From: JAPUDQ01 sp049644865
GTDB taxonomy: Bacteria; Patescibacteriota; Saccharimonadia; Saccharimonadales; Saccharimonadaceae
Direction of reading: 5' to 3'
DNA length: 64,000 nt
NCBI GenBank assembly: GCA_049644865.1
Contig: JBARSV010000019.1
Span: 1 to 64,000 of the forward strand
Part shown: positions 40,654-48,699 of the stretch, piece after piece
Position numbering within the stretch: position 1 is the stretch's first letter
Layout: each line of letters starts with the position of its first letter
Made by a program: the position numbers and the translations under genes
Notes under the pieces: generated by a model
Told to the model about the DNA's origin: nothing
Databases searched by the model: none
What the model saw: only the letters and a program-made list of their open reading frames with translations

Positions 40654-42339
40654 TCAGTGACGAACAAAGTCTTTCGATTGAACATTAGACAAAGTCATGT
40701 CTTGACTCTGCACCTCTTTGCGCACTCGATAACCACCGTTATCAATATCGTAAATCATCAAGGCGCCAAACGGAATTTCAAGGTCGCTTACTGTATCATC
40801 ACTTAGCTGTTCAAGATACTTTATGAGAGCCCTCAAACTATTGCCATGAGCAACAATGAGAACATTCTCTCCATTATCAAGATGTGAGAAAACAGTCTGT
40901 TGATAGAACGGCACTACTCTCTCGTATACCATCTTGAGAGTCTCTCCGCTCGGTACGTGATGATCCCAGCCCCGACGTAATGCCTGGAATTCTTCTTCAC
41001 CAACTTGTTCCTTCACTTCCCACTTATTCTTACCGGTATACACGCCATAATCGCGCTCATTAAGCTCTGATGCATGCTCATATGGCACTCCTAGTTGCTG
41101 GGCAGTATCAAGCATCACCTGTAAGGTCTCTTGCGTACGTACTAACTCTGAGCAGTACGCAAAGTCTACCGTTAGACCCGTTTTCATGAGTAACTGGCCA
41201 TAATCAACTGCCTGTCTAAAACCTTTGTCACTGAGATGGACATCTGTCGTACCAGTCCAGCGACCCACAATATTCCACTCCGACTCAGCATGACGTATCA
41301 ATATTAGTTTGCCCCGCCCTCTCGGCGGATTTTTTACTATATTTTCGGTTTTGCCGCTACAAAATTTTATTATATTACTACATGTCATACTATTGATCCG
41401 TCCTATTGCTTCAGTGGTGTTGAAGGCATTGTGCGGCGTGATGATAACATTGTGAAGTTTCGACAACGCCAATTGTTCGAGGCTGTGCTGAGCATCAATG
41501 TGCGTCTCGCTGTGTTTCTCAAGTATAGTAACGTTATCATCCAGGTGCCACAATCCCTCACCTTCAAGCACATCAAGTCCGGCACCAGCAATAGTTTTAT
41601 GATGGAGGGCAATGATAAGCGCCTCAGTATCAATCAACTCACCCCGGGCTGTATTAATAATTATCGCTGATGGCTTCATACTAGCTAACCTATCCCTATT
41701 TAGTAAATGATGAGTGTCTTTCATATAGGGCACATGGAGAGTTACAACATCGCTTTCCCAGAGCAATTTTTCAAGTGAAACATACTGTATACCATAATCT
41801 TTGGCCGCTTTCGCGTTCGGATATGGATCGTAAGCAATCACGTGCATATCAAAACCACGCGCGATTTGGGCTACCTTTAGACCAATGTGCCCAGTCCCAA
41901 TCACACCAATTGTCTTATCGGACAAATCAAACCCACGTAGCTGCTCTACCGATAATCGCTGGCGTTCATTACCTGCAATCGATTCTGGTAATTTGCGAGA
42001 TAAGGCGAGTAGTAACGAAAATGCGTATTCAGCCACCGTTTGTTCTCCATATGATGGCACATTAACAACTACAACATTATGATCGTCGGCTGCATCGACA
42101 TCGATATTATTAAAACCAGTTGATCGACAAGCAATGAGCCTTAGCTTTGGTAGTTTTTCTATAATACTTCGTGTCACATTACTCGATACAAACACCGACA
42201 ATATCTCCGTCTCTGGATCAAGATTATCGATACATATAGCGCTCTTTATAAATTGCAACTGACAATTAGTGCCTGTCAGCCCCATACTAAGTTGCTCTTT
42301 GTCAACTCCGCTAGTGTCGTAAAAAATTATTTTTGTCAT
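40654..42339 (-). CDS. D-lactate dehydrogenase fused to 2,3-bisphosphoglycerate-dependent phosphoglycerate mutase
   Basis: Residues 1 to about 330 are a D-2-hydroxyacid dehydrogenase: GTGHIGLKVAQIARGF for NAD, INTARGELIDTEAL with the catalytic Arg region and TPHNAF with the catalytic His near 300. From about 343 a histidine-phosphatase domain follows, with LIRHAESEWN carrying the phospho-His, the conserved ELNERDYG and VAHGNSLRALIKYLE. It matches GpmA-type mutases. One chain thus holds the 3-PG to 2-PG step and the redox-balancing pyruvate to lactate step. The reading frame is continuous with no internal stop, so the fusion looks real. Confidence 0.93.
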   Translation of the reverse strand: MTKIIFYDTSGVDKEQLSMGLTGTNCQLQFIKSAICIDNLDPETEILSVFVSSNVTRSIIEKLPKLRLIACRSTGFNNIDVDAADDHNVVVVNVPSYGEQTVAEYAFSLLLALSRKLPESIAGNERQRLSVEQLRGFDLSDKTIGVIGTGHIGLKVAQIARGFDMHVIAYDPYPNAKAAKDYGIQYVSLEKLLWESDVVTLHVPYMKDTHHLLNRDRLASMKPSAIIINTARGELIDTEALIIALHHKTIAGAGLDVLEGEGLWHLDDNVTILEKHSETHIDAQHSLEQLALSKLHNVIITPHNAFNTTEAIGRINSMTCSNIIKFCSGKTENIVKNPPRGRGKLILIRHAESEWNIVGRWTGTTDVHLSDKGFRQAVDYGQLLMKTGLTVDFAYCSELVRTQETLQVMLDTAQQLGVPYEHASELNERDYGVYTGKNKWEVKEQVGEEEFQALRRGWDHHVPSGETLKMVYERVVPFYQQTVFSHLDNGENVLIVAHGNSLRALIKYLEQLSDDTVSDLEIPFGALMIYDIDNGGYRVRKEVQSQDMTLSNVQSKDFVRH

Positions 42340-42390
42340 AGTGATTCTATTATGTCACGGCAATACATAAGCGCATAGGCGTGATCCATA

Positions 42391-42719
42391 GATGGTAGAC
42401 TACTCCACTTCGTTTCGTATTCCACCATCGGCTAGATACTGTACAAATGCTAGCGCATTTGACAGTATGCGAACCCTCCGGGATAACTGATCCCACCGGG
42501 AAGAACGCTAGCTGGTATAACAATCCGCTTCGCTTCTTGTTCTACCAGCAGCTACATCGTGTCAAATCAGAGATTATGACACGATGCGAACCCTCCGGGA
42601 CACAATATCCCACCGGTCCGACGCTTCGATGGTAGACTACTCCACTTCGTTTCGTATTCCACCATCGGCTAGATACTGTACAAATGCTAGCGCATTTGAC
42701 AGTATGCGAACCCTCCGGG
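42391..42719. repeat. Tandem array of three about 120-base hairpin units
   Basis: Units are marked by GCGAACCCTCCGGG at 42469, 42586 and 42706. The first and third share 92 identical bases (42391-42482 and 42628-42719). Each unit holds two hairpins, for example ATACTGT/ACAGTAT with CAAATGC/GCATTTG inside. The middle unit has the same two-hairpin layout with different stem bases that still pair (CTGGTA/TACCAG, ATCGTGTCA/TGACACGAT). The linker resembles a tRNA T-arm. It may be decayed tRNA-derived repeats or a structured RNA. Confidence 0.75.
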
Positions 42720-42747
42720 TTCAATTCCCGCCGAATAAGATTCGGCA

Positions 42748-42789
42748 AAAGTAATAGGCCCAGACCACGAGGGTCTGAGCCTATTACTT
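42748..42789 (-). terminator. Hairpin terminator after tRNA-Asp
   Basis: Arms AAAGTAATAGGC and GCCTATTACTTT, continuing with CAGACC/GGTCTG around an ACGA loop, form an almost perfect stem directly 3' of the tRNA on the minus strand, ending in TTACTTTT. Confidence 0.75.
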
Positions 42790-42864
42790 TGGTGATCCCA
42801 CCGGGAATCGAACCCGGGTTGCCAGGATGACAAGCTGGTGTCCTAACCGTTAGACGATGGGACC
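42790..42864 (-). tRNA. tRNA-Asp (anticodon GTC)
   Basis: The minus strand folds as a tRNA: acceptor GGTCCCA with TGGGATC (one G-T pair), D-arm GTCTAACGGTTAGGAC, anticodon loop TTGTCAT giving GTC, T-arm CCGGG-TTCGATT-CCCGG, discriminator A, and an encoded CCA. The last pair of the anticodon stem (C-C) is a mismatch, slightly unusual. The terminator hairpin follows immediately. Confidence 0.9.
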
Positions 42865-42895
42865 GTGATAGTAGTATATCGAAAAAGTGCTCTAT

Positions 42896-43027
42896 GGAAT
42901 CGTCAGGATGAAAACCTGGTGTCCATCGCTCGCTGCCACTCGCTCTTCCGCTTCAGTGCTCGGAAAAACGATCAAGATCGTTTTTCGCTGCGCGCCTCCG
43001 CTGCACATACCGTTAGACGATGGGACC
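42896..43027 (-). pseudogene. Disrupted tRNA-Glu (TTC) remnant
   Basis: The minus strand begins with GGTCCCATCGTCTAACGGT, the same 5' end as the neighbouring tRNA-Asp, then has about 80 foreign bases with a hairpin (AAAAACGATC/GATCGTTTTT), then resumes at GGACACCAGG with anticodon loop TTTTCAT (anticodon TTC, Glu). The 3' part goes directly from CCTG to CGATTCC, so half the T-arm and the acceptor strand are missing. It is therefore broken twice and unlikely to be processed to a tRNA. Confidence 0.7.
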
Positions 43028-43136
43028 GTTATCGCTTCGCTCCATTTTTCATTGAGCATTTTACAGTTTGCACTGATGGAGTAGCTGGTACATTGTAGCA
43101 AAAAATAACAGATGTGAAAAGCTGAAAGGTTTCGCT

Positions 43137-43180
43137 GGTGCGGTGGACGCGGGCACGAAGCCACGCGCGCCCACCGCACC
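43137..43180 (-). terminator. G+C-rich hairpin after the 80-residue gene
   Basis: GGTGCGGTGG at 43137-43146 pairs with CCACCGCACC at 43171-43180, with further partial pairing inside. It lies 12 bases past the stop of the small gene on the minus strand and probably ends its transcript. Confidence 0.6.
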
Positions 43181-43192
43181 TAGACCAGAGAG

Positions 43193-43435
43193 TCAGACAG
43201 CAGCCTGGTATCGCGCGCTGCCGGCCGAAGTCTGAATAACTTGCAGCTCCTTGGCGGCGAGTAACTGATTCAGAAACCGTCGCACCCACTCGCGTACCAC
43301 TTTGTCATACTGCTGGTAGCCCTCACAGAGTCTCCGAGCCGCGTCACTCAAGCTGCTGGCGGAAACACTGCGGCGGGATAGCTGGAACTCACGAACGATT
43401 GATGCCGCGGCGTTAAACGCTAGTTGCTCGTTCAT
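43193..43435 (-). CDS. Small unknown basic protein
   Basis: The 80-residue helical, Arg/Ala-rich protein (starting MNEQLAFNAAASIVREFQLS) has no recognised domain. Its start overlaps the end of the gene before it by 4 bases (ATGA), so the two form a coupled pair. G+C and codon use are higher than in nearby genes, resembling the VWA operon. A strong hairpin follows its stop. Confidence 0.6.
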   Translation of the reverse strand: MNEQLAFNAAASIVREFQLSRRSVSASSLSDAARRLCEGYQQYDKVVREWVRRFLNQLLAAKELQVIQTSAGSARYQAAV

Positions 43436-43695
43436 GCTGCGGCAGCCAGGTACTCAGATGCGATCTTGTCGATCTGTTCGCGAAGCCAGCTACATTGCAT
43501 CTTGCTGCAACGACCACCAGTGATCGCGTCGAGAGATGCCTGGATACCGAGCCGCTGCCGACGGTCGAAGATGGATTGGGCAACTTTCGCTCGCACTTCG
43601 AAAGTGTCATGAATGAGTTGCGCACGAGTGAGAGTCAGTTCCACCTCCTGACGTAGGATTGCGATAACCTTCTGAGCAGGCGTTTTCTTCGACAT
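43432..43695 (-). CDS. Small unknown protein, first of a coupled pair
   Basis: This 87-residue protein starts at the ATG at 43695 (MSKKTPAQKVIAILRQEVEL), preceded by AAGGAG; a longer frame would run back into the promoter. It is helical and basic, with two Cys in GGRCSKMQCSWLREQ that might bind metal. A near-consensus promoter lies upstream. Not recognised. Confidence 0.6.
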   Translation of the reverse strand: MSKKTPAQKVIAILRQEVELTLTRAQLIHDTFEVRAKVAQSIFDRRQRLGIQASLDAITGGRCSKMQCSWLREQIDKIASEYLAAAA

Positions 43696-43788
43696 GCCTG
43701 ATGCTCTCCTTGGCTTGAAAGATACTCGACCTACGTGCCAATTTCTATGACGCGTAGCATCTTTTCGAAGATGTAAAGTCGTGAGTAT

Positions 43789-43817
43789 TTTATACATCTC
43801 TTGACAAAACGAGTCAA
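43789..43817 (-). promoter_or_regulatory. Promoter of the small gene pair
   Basis: On the minus strand TTGACT (43812-43817) and TATAAA (43789-43794) are separated by 17 bases. An equivalent TTGACT-17-TATAAT promoter drives the lone small gene at 57257-57604. Confidence 0.7.
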
Positions 43818-43941
43818 TAGTTATTATGGATATAGTGTATTAACTTAAAGTCATACCCTACAGATAGTGTGAGCGACTAAACAAATGGTCCGACATGTCG
43901 CCTACGGCGTTTGGTTATTGTGCCCCACCAACTCCCAACTC

Positions 43942-45204
43942 CTATCTCCCAGCCCCCACCACCGGCAGCTCCGCCCAGCTCGTCGTATACCGTGGGCTGC
44001 GTAGCTCGTGTCTGGAACGCCAGGTGTCGGCCGAGAGTTTTTCACTCGCATGGTAGATGACACGGCCATATCGCCGATTGAGCTGATCGATCGCCGTCAT
44101 GAGATCAGCCCGTTCATCACGGCGTTTCTCGGGAGACAACATAGATAATTGCCACTGCACGCGTGGTGTAATACCAACGATAACCACTCCAGCCTTTTGA
44201 TAGGCAAATTGCTCATCATAGATCTGCGCCAGCCCCTCAAGCGCAGCAGTAATGAACCGTGCCGTATCACCGGTTGCCTCTGTGAGCGATACAAGTGTGC
44301 TCAGGTATACTCGCTTTTGCCCTTCGACATGTTTGTTCGCGGAGAGTATGACAACGATGTGGCTAGCCACGCTGTCTTGCGCGCGCAATCGAGCCCCCGC
44401 TTGAGCCGCAAATGTCGCGACAGCACTCTCTAACTGATGATAGTCCCTCACTTTGTGACTAAAGCTGCGTGAACGCATGATCGATTTGCGGGTATCGTGG
44501 CGATCACCGAAGGGTATACGCACCTCACCGCGCAGTTCATCAACCATGCGCATACCGGTAATCGTAAACTGTTGGCGCAGCCACGTGTCTGATGCCGAGA
44601 CAAGCTGCCAAGCCGTCGAGATGCCTTTGTCGCGTAGTTTTGGTGCAGTGCGCCAGCCAACACCCCAAATATCCTCGATCGGTAGACCTCTTAGCAATGT
44701 CTCGCGCTGTTCGTCATCGGTAACTGCATACACCCCGCCACGTTTTTTGGCGTAGGTACTGGCAACCTTTGCTAGCGTCTTGGTCGGCGCGACACCGATC
44801 GATACCGGTATACCGATCTCTCGACGTATCCTATCTCGAACAGCGCCAGCCCAAGCGCTATAGTCGGCGATACCAAGTTGCGATATATCGAGGAAACATT
44901 CATCGATCGAATAGACTTCTATGAGGGGTGTGATCTCACGCAGGAGCGTGACAATCCGCTCGCTGACATCGCCGTAGAGCTCAAAATTAGCCGAAAACAA
45001 CTGCACATCGTGTACCTTCACCTCTTGCTTCCATTTGAACAGCGGTGCCCCCATAGGTAAACCAATATCCTTTGCCTCTTGGCTACGAGATACGAAACAC
45101 CCATCGTTGTTGCTGAGCACCGCCACTGGCCGTCCCTCTAGATCAGGCCGGAACAATCGCTCACAACTGACAAAGAAATTATTGCAATCGATCAGAGCAT
45201 ACAT
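43942..45204 (-). CDS. umuC: Y-family DNA polymerase (UmuC-like)
   Basis: UmuC copies past DNA lesions. The 420 residues begin YALIDCNNFFVSCERLF with the first catalytic Asp, include YSIDECFLDI with the second Asp-Glu, GVAPTKTLAKVAS and DIWGVGWRTAPKL, and end in a DUF4113-like tail with PRYTTSWAELPVV. It starts 3 bases after the umuD-like stop. Its last codons overlap a 7-base-period repeat (43928-43962). No LexA box is recognised upstream. Confidence 0.94.
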   Translation of the reverse strand: MYALIDCNNFFVSCERLFRPDLEGRPVAVLSNNDGCFVSRSQEAKDIGLPMGAPLFKWKQEVKVHDVQLFSANFELYGDVSERIVTLLREITPLIEVYSIDECFLDISQLGIADYSAWAGAVRDRIRREIGIPVSIGVAPTKTLAKVASTYAKKRGGVYAVTDDEQRETLLRGLPIEDIWGVGWRTAPKLRDKGISTAWQLVSASDTWLRQQFTITGMRMVDELRGEVRIPFGDRHDTRKSIMRSRSFSHKVRDYHQLESAVATFAAQAGARLRAQDSVASHIVVILSANKHVEGQKRVYLSTLVSLTEATGDTARFITAALEGLAQIYDEQFAYQKAGVVIVGITPRVQWQLSMLSPEKRRDERADLMTAIDQLNRRYGRVIYHASEKLSADTWRSRHELRSPRYTTSWAELPVVGAGR

Positions 45205-45207
45205 GAT

Positions 45208-45570
45208 CTATCCCTCAACCGCACTAACAACATAGGTGATGACGCCCCAGACGCTGCTGTTATCATCAAGTCGTGAGCCTAACAGATCATATAGCCCAGT
45301 TTTACGGTAACGTGCGATGACAAATGCTTCGTCGACAATCGCGACGACCATCCTCCCTTCTCGCAGTGGCAATGCACGGTCAACGACAATGATCGTCCCA
45401 GCTGGCCACCGTAATTCTGCTACCTCTGATTCTAGTCGCCAAAAATACGTACTGGCGCGATGTTTTACAACCAACGCATCAAGACTAAGACTCACCCCAT
45501 GCTGGTCTTCGCCAGCGTTCGGGAAGCCAGCGTGGTACACCAATCCATCTTCGACAGAACCCTTTTTCAT
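45208..45570 (-). CDS. umuD: UmuD-like protein, apparently without the Ser-Lys dyad
   Basis: The 120 residues align with UmuD: a short N-arm, the cleavage-type HAGFPNAGED at 13-22, LSLDALVVKHRASTYFW, TIIVVDRALPLREGRMVVAIVDEAF and VWGVITYVV. The catalytic Ser normally sits in GDSM; here the segment reads RLESEVAEL. The catalytic Lys normally in TVKK is replaced by FVIARY. So the cleavage sequence persists without an obvious protease site. It may be cleaved in trans, or act uncleaved as a UmuC partner. It is coupled to umuC. Confidence 0.85.
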   Translation of the reverse strand: MKKGSVEDGLVYHAGFPNAGEDQHGVSLSLDALVVKHRASTYFWRLESEVAELRWPAGTIIVVDRALPLREGRMVVAIVDEAFVIARYRKTGLYDLLGSRLDDNSSVWGVITYVVSAVEG

Positions 45571-45622
45571 AGTCCTCTTTAGTATACCTGACGAGAAATC
45601 ATAACTATTTTATTACATAGTG

Positions 45623-45651
45623 TTGACAAAACATAAATTATCTGGTATAAT
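45623..45651 (+). promoter_or_regulatory. Consensus promoter of the 219-residue surface protein
   Basis: TTGACA at 45623-45628 and TATAAT at 45646-45651 are exactly 17 bases apart, the best consensus promoter in the window, suggesting high expression. The 17 bases ATAGTGTTGACAAAACA around its -35 box are identical to the region around the pncA -35 box. Confidence 0.85.
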
Positions 45652-45697
45652 AATAAGTATAGTCAGTCATTAATATTTCTGGGAGGAGATAACGACT

Positions 45698-46357
45698 ATG
45701 GCAGCAATTAAGCGAATCGTCGTAGGTGCGTCACTAGCGCTCGTAGCAACCCTCGTTGCTCTACCAGTACATGCAACCAATGACCGCGTGACCGGCAATA
45801 ACGGAACTCTTAAGGTACACGAGCAAGGCACCCCGAGCAACACAGAAAACAACGACCCAAAGGTTTGTACCTTCAACTACGAAGGCTATGGTTTTGACAA
45901 GGGTCAAGACGGTCTCATCATCATCACAAAACAAGGTGGCGGCAACGACAAAAGCGAAGTCAAACGCCTCGCTATGCCAGCAGCCAAGGAGTCAGCTGAG
46001 CACTTCACATTTACCGAAACAAGCTATATTACCCTACCTGATGGTATGTACAAATCAACCGTCTACGGCAAAGATAACCGTGGCGAATATACTGTTGACC
46101 TCAAGGCAAAAAGTAAGGTATTTAAGGTCGAGTGCGACGATACCGATACAAATAGTGGCAATGGCAACAACGACGGCGGTCAAGGTGATACCAATGGCGG
46201 ATCTGTCAATGGTACGAGCACAACCACTACGAGCGGACAAGGAGCTGCGTTGCCGAGTGTAATCGCCTCAACCGGCCCTAACCCACTCCAGACGATAGCA
46301 AACACTCTGTTCGCTGGAGCTGGCGTCTACACTGCATTGCTTCGCCGTAAGCAATAG
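45698..46357 (+). CDS. Secreted surface protein with sortase-like C-terminus
   Basis: The 219 residues start with a signal peptide (MAAIKRIVVGASLALVATLV, cut after VHA), then a beta-rich domain with two Cys (VCTFNY, VECDD), a Gly/Asn/Thr-rich flexible stalk (about 150-185) and a C-terminal hydrophobic helix ending LLRRKQ. The sorting motif is not a clean LPXTG: the region reads LPSVIASTGPNP, so anchoring is by a variant motif or just the helix. GGAGG precedes the ATG. A strong promoter and a terminator frame it as a single-gene unit. Confidence 0.8.
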   Translation: MAAIKRIVVGASLALVATLVALPVHATNDRVTGNNGTLKVHEQGTPSNTENNDPKVCTFNYEGYGFDKGQDGLIIITKQGGGNDKSEVKRLAMPAAKESAEHFTFTETSYITLPDGMYKSTVYGKDNRGEYTVDLKAKSKVFKVECDDTDTNSGNGNNDGGQGDTNGGSVNGTSTTTTSGQGAALPSVIASTGPNPLQTIANTLFAGAGVYTALLRRKQ

Positions 46358-46377
46358 ATAGTCATTGATCGACAAAC

Positions 46378-46410
46378 AATAACCCCTCTTAAAACAGGGG
46401 TTATTTGTAT
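46378..46410 (+). terminator. Rho-independent terminator
   Basis: AATAACCCCT and AGGGGTTATT form a 10-base stem with an 8-base loop, followed by TTGTATTATTT. It closes the 219-residue surface-protein unit. Confidence 0.85.
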
Positions 46411-46532
46411 TATTTCCCGCATTTAGCGCAATATTCTTGCTTTTTTGTGATAAAAATGTATAATAATTACAACTAAAATGGTACGGAGTCAAAAAAATAA
46501 CTAACGTAACTGGTGGGAAAAGAGGTTTATAT

Positions 46533-48638
46533 ATGAAACGTCTTTCACAAACTTTAAAGGTTATGTTGGCACTGATAGTCGGTGTTTTCAGCAATAACCT
46601 ATGGCCCGCTGTCGCATCAGCATACAGCACTACGAACCCTGTCCCCTCTGGTGGTACGGTATACGTGTGTAAATACAAGGGCACTCCGGGAGTTGACGAA
46701 GTGTACAAACCCGGGCAGAACCCTATTGCCGTAAGCCTCACAGCTAACGAGACTCGACAAGTCGGTACATATTTTGAAGATAGCCAAGGCCGTTCATACG
46801 TCGTTGGCTGGGACAATGGCGATGGCATAGCGCCGACACTTCAAGATTGTCCTGCACCACAAGGTGGCAACACTGTTACCGCAACAGCCCCAACAGTCAT
46901 CCCTGTTTGTGGCGCCAACAATGATACGATTACTTTCGCGACCACGGCGAATGTCACCTACTCACAAACCGGTTGGGCAGGAGGAAGTAATACTGTAAGT
47001 TCCATTGCTGCAGCCGGTTATACGTTAACAGGCACGAGTAGTTGGACTTACTCCGACAATACAGTCGCTGGTTGTATGACAGCGATGCCGACCGATCCAC
47101 TTTTCACCGATGACTGCGGCACCGCTGGTGACACCTACACGATTAAGGCTTCAGAAGGAGCTACGTATTATGTCAACGGTATCGCCGTTACGACATATGG
47201 TACCTTCCCTGCAAGTGGTACTGTGACCGTAACAGCGGTGGCAAATAGTGGCTACATCATGAGTACATCATATCCAACAAACGGCTGGACGCATGTTTAT
47301 GAAGGCAACTGTGTTGCCGAAGTCCCAGCCGAGCCTGCACCATACGATCCGTGCGGACTCGACAATGCATCGTGGGTATTACCTGATGACACGACCGAGG
47401 TCAGTTGGTCTATCGTCAAAGATCATCTCATTGCCACTGCGAATACCGGCTATGAGTTTGGACCAGGCGTAACCACCCATGACTTCGGCCTTGCAAAAGA
47501 TTCTGGTGAGCGTTGTGTTATACCAGTACCGACAGAACCAAGCCAAAATGATCCATGTGGGCTCAACAATGCAACATGGTCAGTACCATCAAACACCTCA
47601 CAGATCACCTGGACACTAGTCAACGGTGAGCTAATCGCTACTACAACCGCCAATTATGAGTTTGAAGGTGGTGCCACAACTAAAAACTTTGGAACACCAA
47701 CAGAAAGTGAAATCTTGTGTGCAGTTGTTGTCGAACCATCGAGTACTGACTTCTGCGGCAATGAATACGATGAGATCACCTACGAAGGTGCCGTTGGCGT
47801 TGATTACAATATCGAATGGAACGAAGATCATACAGTGGCTACCGTCACTGCAACCGCTCAAGAGGGTTATGCAATCGAACCTGAGACGCAAACTAGCTGG
47901 ACACTGAACTTTCCTAACGATGAAGTATGTAAGAAAGTTACAATTTGTCACGCGACTGACAGTCGTACCAACCAATACGTTAAGCTAACCGTAAACACAA
48001 ATGCCGCCGATGGGATAGCAGGTAACAGCCTCCGAGTACCTGACCACTACATGCACGACGGACCAATCTACTATGATGGTATCGACCAAGACTGGGGTGA
48101 TGTCATACCAGCTATCGATGGCGCACATGATGGTTTGAATCTGACTGTGCTCGGGCAATACATGCTCGACCATGATTGTATGATCCCCGCCGAATCGACC
48201 GCTTCATACACCGTGACACCATGTGTCGCAACGACAACCCCAACTATCGATACGTTCAGTCTGACACTCACAAATACCGCCGATGACAGCGAAGGTGACG
48301 TCACCTACACCATCACCCTTGGCAGTATAGTCAAGACTGTCACTATCGAAGATGGTGAGAGTATGACCATCAACTACCCAAGATTAGCTGCCGGAACCTA
48401 CTCACTGGCGATCGCAGCAAGCGACGGAACAGTATTTGCAGCCGAGAGCGTCAAAGTAGGCTCATGTGGAGCGATCCTTGGCGAAGAGACTACCAAGCCA
48501 GTCACACGTGTACTTGCCGCTCAAACCCTGCCAGCTGAACTGCCGGCTACGGGTGGCGAAAGCAACGGGTACTTGCTACTTGGTATCGTTGTCAGCGCTA
48601 TGACCTACTTCGTCGTATTGCGCCGCCAGCACGCCTAA
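46533..48638 (+). CDS. LPXTG-anchored repeat surface protein
   Basis: The 701 residues have a signal peptide (1-33), then Cys-bearing beta repeats of about 70 residues, the clearest pair starting DPCGLDNASW and DPCGLNNATW and each containing SWS/TWT and a GYEF/NYEF turn. A DUF-like segment with VTICHATDSRTNQYVK follows, and the C-terminus is LPATGG at about 670, a hydrophobic helix and RRQHA. This is a classic sortase substrate. No sortase gene is in the window. It probably displays the repeats on the cell surface, perhaps toward a host cell. A TATAAT at about 46458 may be its promoter. Confidence 0.9.
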   Translation: MKRLSQTLKVMLALIVGVFSNNLWPAVASAYSTTNPVPSGGTVYVCKYKGTPGVDEVYKPGQNPIAVSLTANETRQVGTYFEDSQGRSYVVGWDNGDGIAPTLQDCPAPQGGNTVTATAPTVIPVCGANNDTITFATTANVTYSQTGWAGGSNTVSSIAAAGYTLTGTSSWTYSDNTVAGCMTAMPTDPLFTDDCGTAGDTYTIKASEGATYYVNGIAVTTYGTFPASGTVTVTAVANSGYIMSTSYPTNGWTHVYEGNCVAEVPAEPAPYDPCGLDNASWVLPDDTTEVSWSIVKDHLIATANTGYEFGPGVTTHDFGLAKDSGERCVIPVPTEPSQNDPCGLNNATWSVPSNTSQITWTLVNGELIATTTANYEFEGGATTKNFGTPTESEILCAVVVEPSSTDFCGNEYDEITYEGAVGVDYNIEWNEDHTVATVTATAQEGYAIEPETQTSWTLNFPNDEVCKKVTICHATDSRTNQYVKLTVNTNAADGIAGNSLRVPDHYMHDGPIYYDGIDQDWGDVIPAIDGAHDGLNLTVLGQYMLDHDCMIPAESTASYTVTPCVATTTPTIDTFSLTLTNTADDSEGDVTYTITLGSIVKTVTIEDGESMTINYPRLAAGTYSLAIAASDGTVFAAESVKVGSCGAILGEETTKPVTRVLAAQTLPAELPATGGESNGYLLLGIVVSAMTYFVVLRRQHA

Positions 48639-48699
48639 ATTGCTACCCGTCACACACCGACTCGACACAGTTACTTCGTTGAGTCGGTGCGTAGAGAAC

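Noticed and set aside
42391..42719. CRISPR array made of the repeated units
   Set aside because: There are only three units of about 120 bases with internal hairpins; no short repeats separated by unique spacers, and no cas1 or effector gene nearby.
42896..43027. tRNA with a group I or archaeal-type intron
   Set aside because: The insert is in the D-arm, is only about 80 bases, lacks core elements, and the 3' half of the tRNA is also deleted.
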